NCBI RefSeq assembly: GCF_015319355.1
Contig: NZ_JADILU010000002.1
Coordinates: 372,001 to 436,000, forward strand
DNA length: 64,000 nucleotides
From: Psychroserpens luteus
GTDB lineage: Bacteria > Bacteroidota > Bacteroidia > Flavobacteriales > Flavobacteriaceae
Direction of reading: 5' to 3'
The position numbers and the translations under genes are program-made. This document shows positions 17,822 to 28,600 of the stretch, piece by piece. How positions within the stretch are numbered: position 1 is the stretch's first letter; each line of letters starts with the position of its first letter. The notes beneath the pieces are model-generated. The model had not been told where the DNA came from, made no database searches, and saw only the letters and a list, made by a program, of their open reading frames with translations.

Positions 17822-18589
17822 TTAAGAACTAAACGATTCTAAACCCTCTATTGAATTAGGAAGGTTATAAATTTGAAGCTTATCTATGTTTTTTGTTTTT
17901 GTAATAAGTGCAAGTGATGCAACATAATGGTCATTTAAATCAAAACTCAATACCTGTAAGTTTTTAAAATCATTTAACAATTTTGAAGATACTGAATGAC
18001 AACCATCTATTGCAGGAATCAAAGATAAATAATCACTTATACCTTGTCCTGTTGCTTTTACAATGGATTCCTTACGCGTCCAAAAATTATAGAACGCTTG
18101 TGTTTTGTTTTTAGCATTTAAAACCGTCTCAATCTCAAGGGTATTGAATATATCTGATAAGATCTCTGAGAAATCGAAATCTCTGTTGAGATATTCTAAA
18201 TCGATTCCTATAGCTTTATTACTCAGTGTAATAATTGCAAAATCTTCAGCATGAGAAATATTAAAATATACAGATTCTTTTAAATTTAAATAAGGCTTTT
18301 TATTTGGATCTAATTTTATATCAATTTTAGAGACATTAAGGTTAGTATACTTAGCAAGTATGAATTTTAGTAAAGTTCTGCAAATAATAAATTGATTTGA
18401 GTCTTTCTCAAAATGATATTTTTGGGCACGCTCTAACTCTGCGATACTCAAGTATTTTATAAATTCCGGAACCAAGTTATAGTAGGAGGAGAGTTTAAGT
18501 TTAAATAACTTTATATCTGAAGTGCTCTCATCTAGTTGGTTGAAATCCTTGTGTGATATTTGGATTGTCCTACAACAGATTTTACTCAT
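17822..18589 (-). CDS. Sfp-type 4'-phosphopantetheinyl transferase
   Basis: About 255 residues from the ATG at 18589. Diagnostic motifs are FNISHAED, IGIDLEYL (metal-binding Asp and Glu) and FYNFWTRKESIVKATGQGI. The protein transfers phosphopantetheine from CoA to the carrier-domain serines of the NRPS and PKS upstream. Its start overlaps the NRPS stop by 8 bp (ATGAGTAA), so the two are translationally coupled, which makes it dedicated to this cluster. A longer in-frame reading from a non-ATG codon at 18637 is unlikely. Near-canonical motifs suggest an active enzyme. Confidence 0.88.
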   Translation of the reverse strand: MSKICCRTIQISHKDFNQLDESTSDIKLFKLKLSSYYNLVPEFIKYLSIAELERAQKYHFEKDSNQFIICRTLLKFILAKYTNLNVSKIDIKLDPNKKPYLNLKESVYFNISHAEDFAIITLSNKAIGIDLEYLNRDFDFSEILSDIFNTLEIETVLNAKNKTQAFYNFWTRKESIVKATGQGISDYLSLIPAIDGCHSVSSKLLNDFKNLQVLSFDLNDHYVASLALITKTKNIDKLQIYNLPNSIEGLESFSS

Positions 18590-21500
18590 AGTGTTCAGAA
18601 TTACGATGATCAAGAACGTGTTGAAGACTAGTAGCAAAATCTTCTACGTTTTGCTTTTCAAACATGTCAACGTGATTACCAGTTACCATATGTTTACGAA
18701 TGCCTTTAAGTGCCATTTTTTTCCAACCAAGAAATTTGTGGTCATGCACAAAATTAACTTCTTCTTTAGCTCTAAATAAATCTATAACAATATCTTGAGG
18801 AGTTATGGTGTAATTACCAGTTGCAATATTATGATTGGTTTGCATTTTTAAAGGCACATTGAATTGCAATTCAAACTGTTTAGCCTTTCCATGTTTTAAC
18901 CTTAGTTTTAATCCTGAAATTTGCAGTTTTATTAATTCAAGTCTACGGTTAAAATTCTTTTTACTACTAAACATATTTAGAAATATGTAGACAACTTTCC
19001 CTGATAAATACGTAAGAGATAAAATCTTCTTTTTTAGAGGACTACTATAATAATATTCAGGAAAAACATAAGTATCAAATTGTGCAAGAATTTTTACTTC
19101 TCGACCTTGAGCTTTTAGTTGTCGTGCCATTTCATAAGCTACAATTCCTCCATAAGAAAATCCTGCCAATGCATAAGGTCCTTTTGGATTTGAAGCCACA
19201 ATTTCAGCCACATAATCTGCTGCCATCTGATCAATCGAATTATGCGGTTCTTCAATACCATTTAATCCTCTGGATTGTAGACCGTAAACTGGTTGGTCTT
19301 TATCTAATTGTTGAGCTAATTCATTGAATATTAAAACATGATGATTAGCACCATGGACAATATATAAAGGTGGTTTAGTTCCTTCTGGTTTTAGAGGTAC
19401 TAAAGAATCCCAAGTAAAGAACTCACTGTCCATAAAAGCAGCTAATTTTTTAATTGTAGAATGCTTTAATAAAGCCACTAACGGAAGTCTATTTCCCGTT
19501 TCCTTTTCCAGTTTTGCCATGACTTTAACACCAATAAGAGAATGACCGCCAATTTCAAAATAATCACTATTGACATCTATCTTTTCTAATCCTAAGCAGT
19601 CTTTCCAGATGTCTAAAATAATTTTTTCTGATGGTGTCGAAGGTTCTTCAAAACCAGATGTTTTAGTTTTATTTGGTGAAAGATTTAGTAGCGCTTTTCG
19701 GTCTATCTTTCCATTAAGAGTAACAGGGAGTTCCTTGAGCAAATTAAATTGTTGAGGAATCATGTGTGTTGGAAGTTGTTCTTTTAAAATCGTTTTCCAA
19801 GCATTGATCTTATTTGTGTTTTCATTTCCTATTTCCGAAGATATAAGATATGCCACCAAAAGATCATCATTAAGTAATACGACTGAAGATTGCACACCTT
19901 CTAACGCATCTAAAGCTTGCTCAATTTCACCCAGTTCAATACGCTGTCCTCTAATTTTTACTTGATTATCAATACGTCCTAAACATTGTACTTCACCAGA
20001 AGGGAGTAATTTTGCTAAATCTCCTGTACGATATAATAAAGAGTTTGAGTCTGATTCAAACCGATTATTAATAAATTTCTCAGCAGTTAAATCTGGTCGT
20101 TTCCAATAGCCTTTTGCAACGCCATCTCCTGCAATGCAAAGCTCTCCAACCATTCCTGGAGCAACCAAATTATTTTGCTCATTAACTATGTAAAGTTGGG
20201 TATTGGCCACAGGACAACCTATGGGAATAAAATTATCTATTTTAGTGATTTGCGTCATTGCAGACCAAATCGTGGTTTCTGTAGGTCCATATAAATTCCA
20301 AAGTTCATTTACCCTTTTTAAGATGTTCTTAGCTAATTCAATTGGTAATGCTTCACCTGTAGATATAGCTTTTATAGGCAAATGTTCATCCCATCCAGAA
20401 TCTAAAAGCATTTGCCACGTTGCTGGTGTTGCTTGCATCATAGTTGCTGATTCATCTTTCAGGACATCTAGTAACAATCGCGTGTCTTTTGCTGTTTCCT
20501 CGTTAGTTAACATCAATTTTGCACCTTTTAATAAAGGAGCAAATAACTCTGCCATAGCAATATCAAAGGATATTGTGGTAATAGAAATTACAGTGTCTGT
20601 TTCTTTAATTCCTGGCTTTTCTAATACGCTGTAAAGTAGATTTACTAAATTTTTATGTGTAATAGGAACACCTTTAGGTTTACCTGTAGAACCAGAAGTA
20701 TAAAGCAAATAAACTATATCTTTTGGGTTGACTTCTACGGAAATTCGCTGCTCAGAAAATTCAGAAAGATTTAAAAACAAATCGTCTTGTATTAATACAG
20801 TTGCTTTTGAGCTTAATGTTGAAGACACTGATTGTGTTGTAATTAAAAATTTTGCTTTAGAATCTTCCAACATATAATTTAATCGTTGGATAGGATAACT
20901 AGGATCTAAAGGAATATAAGCTGCACCACATTGCATGATAGCACGTAAAGTGATAATCAACTCAATAGAACGTGGTAAACAAACACCAACAAAATCACCA
21001 GGATTTATACCTTGAGAGGATAAACTATGAGCTAACTGATTAACCTGTAATTCCATTTCCTCATAAGAAATCTCAGTCTTACCAAACTTTAAAGCTTGAT
21101 TTTTAGGCGTTTTTTTAGCTTGCTCTGAAAGTAACTCGTTTAATGGTTGATTTGGATATAACGTTTTGGTATCATTAAGATGATCATAAGCAGAAACATC
21201 TATGTCTATAATTTCTGAAATTGTAACCTCTGGGTTTTCAACGATTTTACGTAAAATCCCTTCAAAGGTCGCCATCATTTCTTTTATCGTTGATGGTTTA
21301 AAAAGAGAGGTGTTATATGACCATTCTAAAATAAAATCGTCTTCTGAGCCTGTCGCATTTAAGAAAATCTCGAAGGTTTCGTGTGTTCTAGGATTACTTA
21401 ATAATTTATATGTTAAGTCTTTGAAATTCACACGACTTGTCATACCCATATCTATATTAAAAACTACAGGAACAAGTGGTACTCGAGATGGATCTCTTTT

Positions 21501-22586
21501 AATATGTAGTTTTTGTAAGAGCTCTCCAAAACTGAGTTGTTGGTGGTCATAAGCATCAAATATTGATGATTTTCTAAGTTTTAAGTAGGTGTTAAAAGAA
21601 AGATTTGTATCGAGCTTACTTCGTAAAGGTAATAAGTTGACACAGTGACCAATTAAATGTGTTAAACCAGTTACAGATTGACCAGCTGCTGGCAAACCAA
21701 GCGTGATATCATCTTGACCAGATTGTTTAAATAGAAAAATCTCAAAAGAGGCCATCAAAGTTGTCACAAAGCTAGAACCAGACTTTATGCCTACTTTTTT
21801 TAATTTAGCAAGCAATTCTTTATCTATAGAAAAATCTAAGCGTTCACTTTTATGAGTTCTTAATTCTGGTCTAGGAAAATCTGTTGGTAAGGATAATTCT
21901 GGAATGGAATCTTGATACTGATTAAGCCAGAATTTTTCAGTTTTAATATGTTCATCACTACCATCATAAACTTGTAAAGCGTCTGCATAAACACTAAAAT
22001 TATCTACTTTAGGTAATGAATGAGGAGTGTTTGTAACAATAGCTGTAAATAGCGCTCCCAATTCTTCAAGTATGATGCCTAAAGACCAGCCATCACAAAT
22101 TATATGATGAGCGGTTATAACTAGTTGGTGTTCATTGTCATTTATTTTAAGTAAACCTACTTTAAATAATGAACCTTTTACTAAGTCAAAAACATAATTA
22201 GCATCGTCTAATATATAATTAGATACAGCTTCTTTTTTTTCTTCGGAAGAATTATGAGAAAAATCATGACGTTCTATTTTTACAGGAACGTCTTGTAAAA
22301 TACTCATGAAACGTCCATCAGCACTAAATACTGATCTTAATGCTTCATGTCGTTGCGATAATTTTTGAATAGCGTCTTCAAGAGCATCATCGTTTAATTC
22401 ACCGTTTAAAACAAGAGTAATAGACTCATTATATGCTCTATTGGCATCATCACCACCTAATTCACAAGCGATCCAAATTTCAGCTTGTGATTGGGTAGTT
22501 AGAATTACCTTTTCAACGGTAGGTCCTGCAAAAGGGTTGAAAGAGATAATGTGGTTTTGATTGACAACAGGTTGCTTCATAGACAT
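18582..22586 (-). CDS. Nonribosomal peptide synthetase module, C-A-PCP-TE
   Basis: A 1334-residue protein. The condensation domain (about 25-450) has active site HHIICDGWS near residue 158. The adenylation domain (about 470-970) has LLYTSGSTGKPKG, NLYGPTETT, YRTGDLAKLLPSGEVQCLGR and NGKIDRKAL. The carrier domain has EIGGHSLIGVK (Ser near 1015). The thioesterase (about 1085-1310) has GFSYGG and a late His in GNHVDMF. Aligning by eye to GrsA gives the ten-residue specificity code DIAQITLIWK, whose closest published code that I recall is glycine (DILQLGLIWK); this is weak. The N-terminus matches sequences normally fused behind PKS aminotransferase domains. The module should condense the beta-amino acyl chain with one amino acid and release the product. 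Confidence 0.92.
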   Translation of the reverse strand: MSMKQPVVNQNHIISFNPFAGPTVEKVILTTQSQAEIWIACELGGDDANRAYNESITLVLNGELNDDALEDAIQKLSQRHEALRSVFSADGRFMSILQDVPVKIERHDFSHNSSEEKKEAVSNYILDDANYVFDLVKGSLFKVGLLKINDNEHQLVITAHHIICDGWSLGIILEELGALFTAIVTNTPHSLPKVDNFSVYADALQVYDGSDEHIKTEKFWLNQYQDSIPELSLPTDFPRPELRTHKSERLDFSIDKELLAKLKKVGIKSGSSFVTTLMASFEIFLFKQSGQDDITLGLPAAGQSVTGLTHLIGHCVNLLPLRSKLDTNLSFNTYLKLRKSSIFDAYDHQQLSFGELLQKLHIKRDPSRVPLVPVVFNIDMGMTSRVNFKDLTYKLLSNPRTHETFEIFLNATGSEDDFILEWSYNTSLFKPSTIKEMMATFEGILRKIVENPEVTISEIIDIDVSAYDHLNDTKTLYPNQPLNELLSEQAKKTPKNQALKFGKTEISYEEMELQVNQLAHSLSSQGINPGDFVGVCLPRSIELIITLRAIMQCGAAYIPLDPSYPIQRLNYMLEDSKAKFLITTQSVSSTLSSKATVLIQDDLFLNLSEFSEQRISVEVNPKDIVYLLYTSGSTGKPKGVPITHKNLVNLLYSVLEKPGIKETDTVISITTISFDIAMAELFAPLLKGAKLMLTNEETAKDTRLLLDVLKDESATMMQATPATWQMLLDSGWDEHLPIKAISTGEALPIELAKNILKRVNELWNLYGPTETTIWSAMTQITKIDNFIPIGCPVANTQLYIVNEQNNLVAPGMVGELCIAGDGVAKGYWKRPDLTAEKFINNRFESDSNSLLYRTGDLAKLLPSGEVQCLGRIDNQVKIRGQRIELGEIEQALDALEGVQSSVVLLNDDLLVAYLISSEIGNENTNKINAWKTILKEQLPTHMIPQQFNLLKELPVTLNGKIDRKALLNLSPNKTKTSGFEEPSTPSEKIILDIWKDCLGLEKIDVNSDYFEIGGHSLIGVKVMAKLEKETGNRLPLVALLKHSTIKKLAAFMDSEFFTWDSLVPLKPEGTKPPLYIVHGANHHVLIFNELAQQLDKDQPVYGLQSRGLNGIEEPHNSIDQMAADYVAEIVASNPKGPYALAGFSYGGIVAYEMARQLKAQGREVKILAQFDTYVFPEYYYSSPLKKKILSLTYLSGKVVYIFLNMFSSKKNFNRRLELIKLQISGLKLRLKHGKAKQFELQFNVPLKMQTNHNIATGNYTITPQDIVIDLFRAKEEVNFVHDHKFLGWKKMALKGIRKHMVTGNHVDMFEKQNVEDFATSLQHVLDHRNSEHYE

Positions 22587-22628
22587 AGAAAGGATCTTGT
22601 GCGATTATTTTTTAAATATTAATTTGCT

Positions 22629-25600
22629 TTACAAATCTATTTGAACATATTCTCCAACCTTATCTTTATCAGCCACAAACCAAGCAGGATTTCCTAATTC
22701 GTCCATACCTAATCGTGCACCTTTTACAGGTGGTTGATTTAATTCTTTAGTGAATGTTTTTTGACCATTCATTATTGAATCATTATTTGATTCTGTATTA
22801 AAAAAACCTGCTGATAGAAGTTCATCTGCACACTCTTTAAACGTATTAATCAAATGTGTAAGATCATCTTCGGTATAGGCTTCAGTCATGTAACATGGGA
22901 AACCATCCCAAAGGTGAATTCCTTTTTCTCTCATTAAAACAAATACTAATTCTGCATAAGGCACATCTTCTAACATTCTCAATTTCCATAAAGAACGATA
23001 GTGCATTATTTCCATTGGAAGATTGTGAGATTCAAAATATCCATTCATTTCAGAAGCAAAAACGTCAATCTTTCTTGACAATTCGTCCTGAAGTGCTACA
23101 CCTTGCTCTTTCATATGCAATAATGATGCTTTACAAGTAGCTAAAGCAAGAGGATGACGTACAAATGTTCCTGCGAAATAGGTAACTCCAGCTTCTGGAA
23201 ACGAATCGTCTCCATATTGCCAAAATCCGCCATCAAGCGCATCCATACACCATTTGCTACCTACTATTGCACCTATAGAAATCCCACCACCAATCACTTT
23301 TCCGTAGGTACCAATATCTGCTTTTATTCCAAAAAGGGCTTGAGCACCACCTGGATGCATTCTAAAACCTGTGATGATTTCATCAAAAATCAATACAGAT
23401 TCAGATTCGGTAGTAATTTTTCTAACTTCTTTTAGAAACTCTACAGGTCTAAAATCTGGTCTACGACTCTGTACTGGTTCAACAAGAACTGCAGCTATCT
23501 CATGAGCACGTTCTTTAATAATTGCTAAGCTTTCTTCAGTTCCATAATCTAAAATCAACATATTTTGAACTGCTTCTGGTAAAATACCAGATGCTGCTGG
23601 AAATGATTTTAATTTTTTAGAACCTCTTACAAGAACTTCATCATTAATACCATGATATGAGGTTGTAAATGCTACAATAAGTGAACGTCCAGTGACAGTT
23701 CTTGCAATACGCATAGCACCTAATACAGCCTCAGACCCTGTGTTGCATAAAGCAGCACGATCTTGATTTGTAAATTCACAAAGTAGCTCACAAACCTCAC
23801 CAGCTATTGGATGTTGAGGACCAACCTCAAAACCTTGTTCTACTTGTTTATGTATGGCATCTTTTATGAAATCTGGTTGGTGACCAAATAAACACGCTCC
23901 AAAACTATTTAAAACATCCAGATATTCGTTGCCATCAATATCCCAAAGGCGACTACCTGAAGACTTATCTACCACAATAGGGTAGACCAATTCTTTAGTT
24001 AAAGGCTTAAATCCTGAAACGACTCGTGGATCTGACATATGAGCACGATGTTTTTGAGCATAGGCCTTACTACTTGCTGTCTTTTTATTATATCTGGTAA
24101 TTAGGTTGTCTAAAAATCCTTTTTGATTGCTGTTAAGTTCGGTTGATAGTTTTTCAATTCTAGGTGTTGCTCCAAATGGTTTTTGATGTTCTTTCTTTTC
24201 TTCTTCGGAAAGAACTTCAGTTGAAGCATCATTAGATGGGGTCATCATTACAGGTTGTGCAGCATGACTAGTCGCTACAGGTGTTACTGTAGTATTATTT
24301 CCCTGAAGCAACTCTATTTGTTTTCCTAAAAGCTGAATTTGTTGCGCTATTAGGCTTAGTGCTGTATTTTGGTTAGCGTTGTTTGTCACATTAAAATTCT
24401 GCGGAACAGGATTAAACGATGTTACATTATTAGCAACTGGTGCAATAGGATTTACAGTTGGAGCAGGAGCCATAACCTCTTTTGGTAACACGTTATCTAA
24501 ATGCGTAGCTAATAAATCTGGTGATCCAAATTCATCATTTAATTGTCTAAATGAAATTGGTGTATTAAATTCATTTTTTAAGTTAATAGCCATTTGAGTA
24601 AGAACTAACGAGTCTAAACCAAGTTCTAAAAAGCTTTGGTTAAATTCACTAGCTTCGATTTCAATTCCAGAGTTGTTTTCTACAATCTCTGTTATTTTAT
24701 TAAGAATTATAGGCTTTCTCATAAATTTTATATTGACATTTGGTAATGATTCTACCGATTGATGTTCTGTATTTAAATGTATTGAATTTTCATTTGTATT
24801 GACAGTAGGCTGCGCAGTTATAGTATCTATCCAACATGGTTTGCGATCAAAAACATATGATGGCAACCAAACTTTTTGTCTCGTTTGACCTTCATAAAAT
24901 AACTTCCAGTTAGGTTCTATACCATTGATCCATAAATCACCTAAAGTAGGTAAAACAGTATGGTGTGCGGTTTCGTTTTCCTTCGGAAATGTCAAACTCG
25001 CAATAGAAGCTAATGATTTTAAGCCTTTCTTTTGCATTGATAATGTTGTCAATGCTCGTCCAGGTCCAACTTCTAATAACACAGGATCTTCCAATCCTAA
25101 AACGGTTTCCATTGCACCAGAAAAATTCACAGCTGCTCGTAAATGGTTTGTCCAATATTGAGAACTGGTTGCTTCTGCATCTGTAAGCCACGTTCCTGTT
25201 ACTGTAGATACCATTGGTAAACGTGGTATATTAAGCTTTACTTTATTGACTTCGGCTTCAAAAACATCTAGTACAGGATCCATCATTGTAGAATGAAACG
25301 CATGACTTGTTAGTAACAATTTATTGGCAATGTTTTCTTTATCTAATAATTCTGAAAAATCATGAATGTCATTATCGGGTCCTGAAATAACAATTAATTT
25401 ATCAGAATTTATTGCTGCAATTGATAAGGCTTCCGGAATTAAATTTTTTAAATCTTCAATAGTTGATCGCACAGATAACATACTACCACCAGGAAGTTCG
25501 CTTACCAATTTACCACGCATAGTAATTAAATGTAAAGCATCTTCTAAACTGAAAATTCCTGCCAAATGAGCTGCAACAAATTCGCCTATACTATGACCGC

Positions 25601-28600
25601 AAAGTAAAGTTGGTTTAATTCCCCAACTCATCCACAATTGTGCAAGCGCATACTCAATAACAAAAAGAGCAGGTTGTGTAAACTTGGTGTCTTTTAATTG
25701 ATTTTCTTTTTCTTCGGAATCAATTTCAGGATAGATAATGTCTCTAATATCTAATTTTAAGTCTGATTTTAATAATTCAGCACATTGATCTACTGCATCT
25801 TTAAATACTTTTTCTTCGGAATAAAGCGATTTACCCATTTGAAGATATTGAGAACCTTGACCTGGAAATAAAAATGCGAGTTCACTAGGAACTACTTTTA
25901 ATTCCTTAGTTTTTATTTGGGTATTATTCTCGTTTAATAGATTTTTACTAGCATCATCAGTATTTCCTGCAATAGAAAAGCTTCTATGCGCAAATGATTC
26001 TCTTGTGTGACTCAAAGCGTGAGCAATATCTGCAAGCGAAACATCAGCAGAAGATTTTAGGAATTCACCCAATGCTTTCTGATAACCGTCTAAGCTATTT
26101 TGTGATTTAGCAGACCATGTTAATAATTGTAAAGGTCTTTCTATGTTTGATGTTGTTATTGTATTTTCATACTCTTCAACAATGAGATGCACGTTTGTAC
26201 CTCCAACTCCAAAAGAACTGATTCCAGCTTTTCTTGGGTTATCAGATTTCCATTCTCTCAATGTACTGTTCACATAAAACGGACTGTTCTCAAAATCGAT
26301 AGACGGATTTGGTTTTTCAAACCCTAACGATGGCGGAATTTGTTGATGTTTTAAAGCTAAAATGGTTTTAATTACACCAGCAACACCTGATGCTGCTGTG
26401 AGATGTCCCATATTACTTTTAATAGAACCAATGCCACAATATCCATTTAAGTCTTGTTTTCCGAAGGCTAATTTTAATCCTTCTATTTCAATTGGATCAC
26501 CAACTGGTGTTGCTGTTCCGTGAGTTTCGATGTAGCTAATTTCCGAAGCATCAATTTCTGCATCAAATAATGCATTAGCAATCGCACCAGCTTGACCCTC
26601 TACACTTGGCGCTGTAAAACTTCCTTTATCTCCACCATCATTATTGATACCTACACCTTTAATGATACCGTGAATGACATCGCCATCTCTTTGTGCATCT
26701 TCTAAATTTTTGAGAAGTACAACACCAGCACCATCACTAAAAACAGTACCTTTTGCGTTTTCATCAAAAGGACGACAATGACCATCTGGACTCATTATTG
26801 AGCCTTCTTGATATAAATGACCACTATTAATTGGCGTTGTGATACTAGAACCTCCAGCCAATGCAATGTCACAGCGACCATTTCTAATGGCTTCTGCAGC
26901 TTCTGCAATTGCTAATAAAGATGTTGAGCAAGCAGAATGCACTGCTACAGCAGGACCTTTAAGATTTAAATGATATGCTGTTCTCGTTGATATATAATCT
27001 TTCTCATTAATTGTACTGGCTTGAAAATCACCAATTCTATCGATTACATTTTTATTAGGTAGAATATTGTTTTTGTAATACGTATTCATTCCTGTGCCAG
27101 CATAAACACCAATATTTCCATCATAATGTGTTGGAAGGTGACCAGATTGTTCTAAGGCTTCCCAAGCTATTTCTAAGAACAAACGTTGCTGTGGATCCAT
27201 TGCTTCTGCAACTTTTGGGTTAATACCGAAAAAGGCTGCATCAAAGGTTTTAACTGAAGGTATAACACCTCTAGCTCTAACATAGAGTGGATCTTTCCGA
27301 AGTGATTCGGAAATACTAATATCGAGTTCTTCTGGTGTGAAAAATGAAATGGTTTCTTTTCCATCTTTTAAAACGTCCCAAAGTTCTTGAATTGAATTTG
27401 CACCAGGAAAGCGTCCTGCCATCCCAATGATGGCAACATCTGATGATGAACTATTTCTTTTTTTAGAGGCAGTTGGCTGAAATTTAGTTTCCTTTTTTGG
27501 TTCTAAAAATGTCGATAATTCTGATACTGTAGGATGTTGGTATAGCTTTATTATTGGAATTTCATAATTATAATTTAATCTCAAATTAGAAACCGTTTTT
27601 TGGGCTAGGAGCGAAGTGCCTCCCATTTCAAAAAAGTTATCTGAAATTCCAATTTTAGGAATTCGTAATATATTAGACCAGACTTTGGCTATATTTTTCT
27701 GAATATCTGTAACTGGTTTTTTGTACAATGGTGCTGTACTTGGTCTCTCATATTTTGGAAGAGGTAACTCTTTTTTATTGACCTTTCCGCTTGATGTCTT
27801 CGGAAATTCTTTTACCCAAATATAATGGGAAGGTAACATGTAATCTGGAAGTACTGAGCTTACTTGTTCTCTAAAATTTGGAATGTCTTGTGAAGCATCA
27901 TGAGATTGCAAATAGGCTATTAATTGAGCTTGATCTGATAAATGTGTAGTAGCAACAACAACTGCATTTTGAATAAACGGAAGTTTGTTGAGTGCTATTT
28001 CTACTTCTCCAAGTTCTATTCTGTGACCACTAATCTTTACTTGCTCATCATCTCTACCAAGAAATTCTATGTTTCCGTCTGGTAAAAAGCGTGCTATGTC
28101 TCCAGTGCGATACATTCTAATTGTTGAAGCATCTGGAAGTTTTAAGCTTGTGAATTTCTCTTTTGTTAGGAGGTTGTTACCTAAATAACCTTCTGCCAAA
28201 CACTTGCCAGTTATGCAGAGTTCTCCAGTTTCACCATTAGGAACTATTTCTTGGTTTTTGTCAAGAATATAAATTGTGGTATTATCAATTGCTTTTCCTA
28301 TATTGGGTAATGCAGGCCAGTTTTCTGGATTGCCCTCAAGTTTTAGTTCTGTAACTACATGACATTCTGTAGGACCATATTGGTTATATAATTTGCAATT
28401 ATTGAGTGCTTTGAAAAATGTTTTTACCTGAGGCGTGATTTTTAATTGCTCACCAGCAGTCATAATTTCTTTTAAATTGGATGGAAAAAGATTGATGCTT
28501 ACAGCGGTTTCAACTAAAGCTTGTAAAGCCACAAAAGGAAGAAAAAGTCTGTTTACAGAATGTTGCTCAATCAACTTGATGAGCTCTACCATATCTAGTC

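Noticed and set aside
20203-20634. 143-codon plus-strand frame inside the NRPS gene
   Set aside because: It runs antisense to the adenylation domain, has no recognisable domain and fits a chance open frame opposite a long gene.
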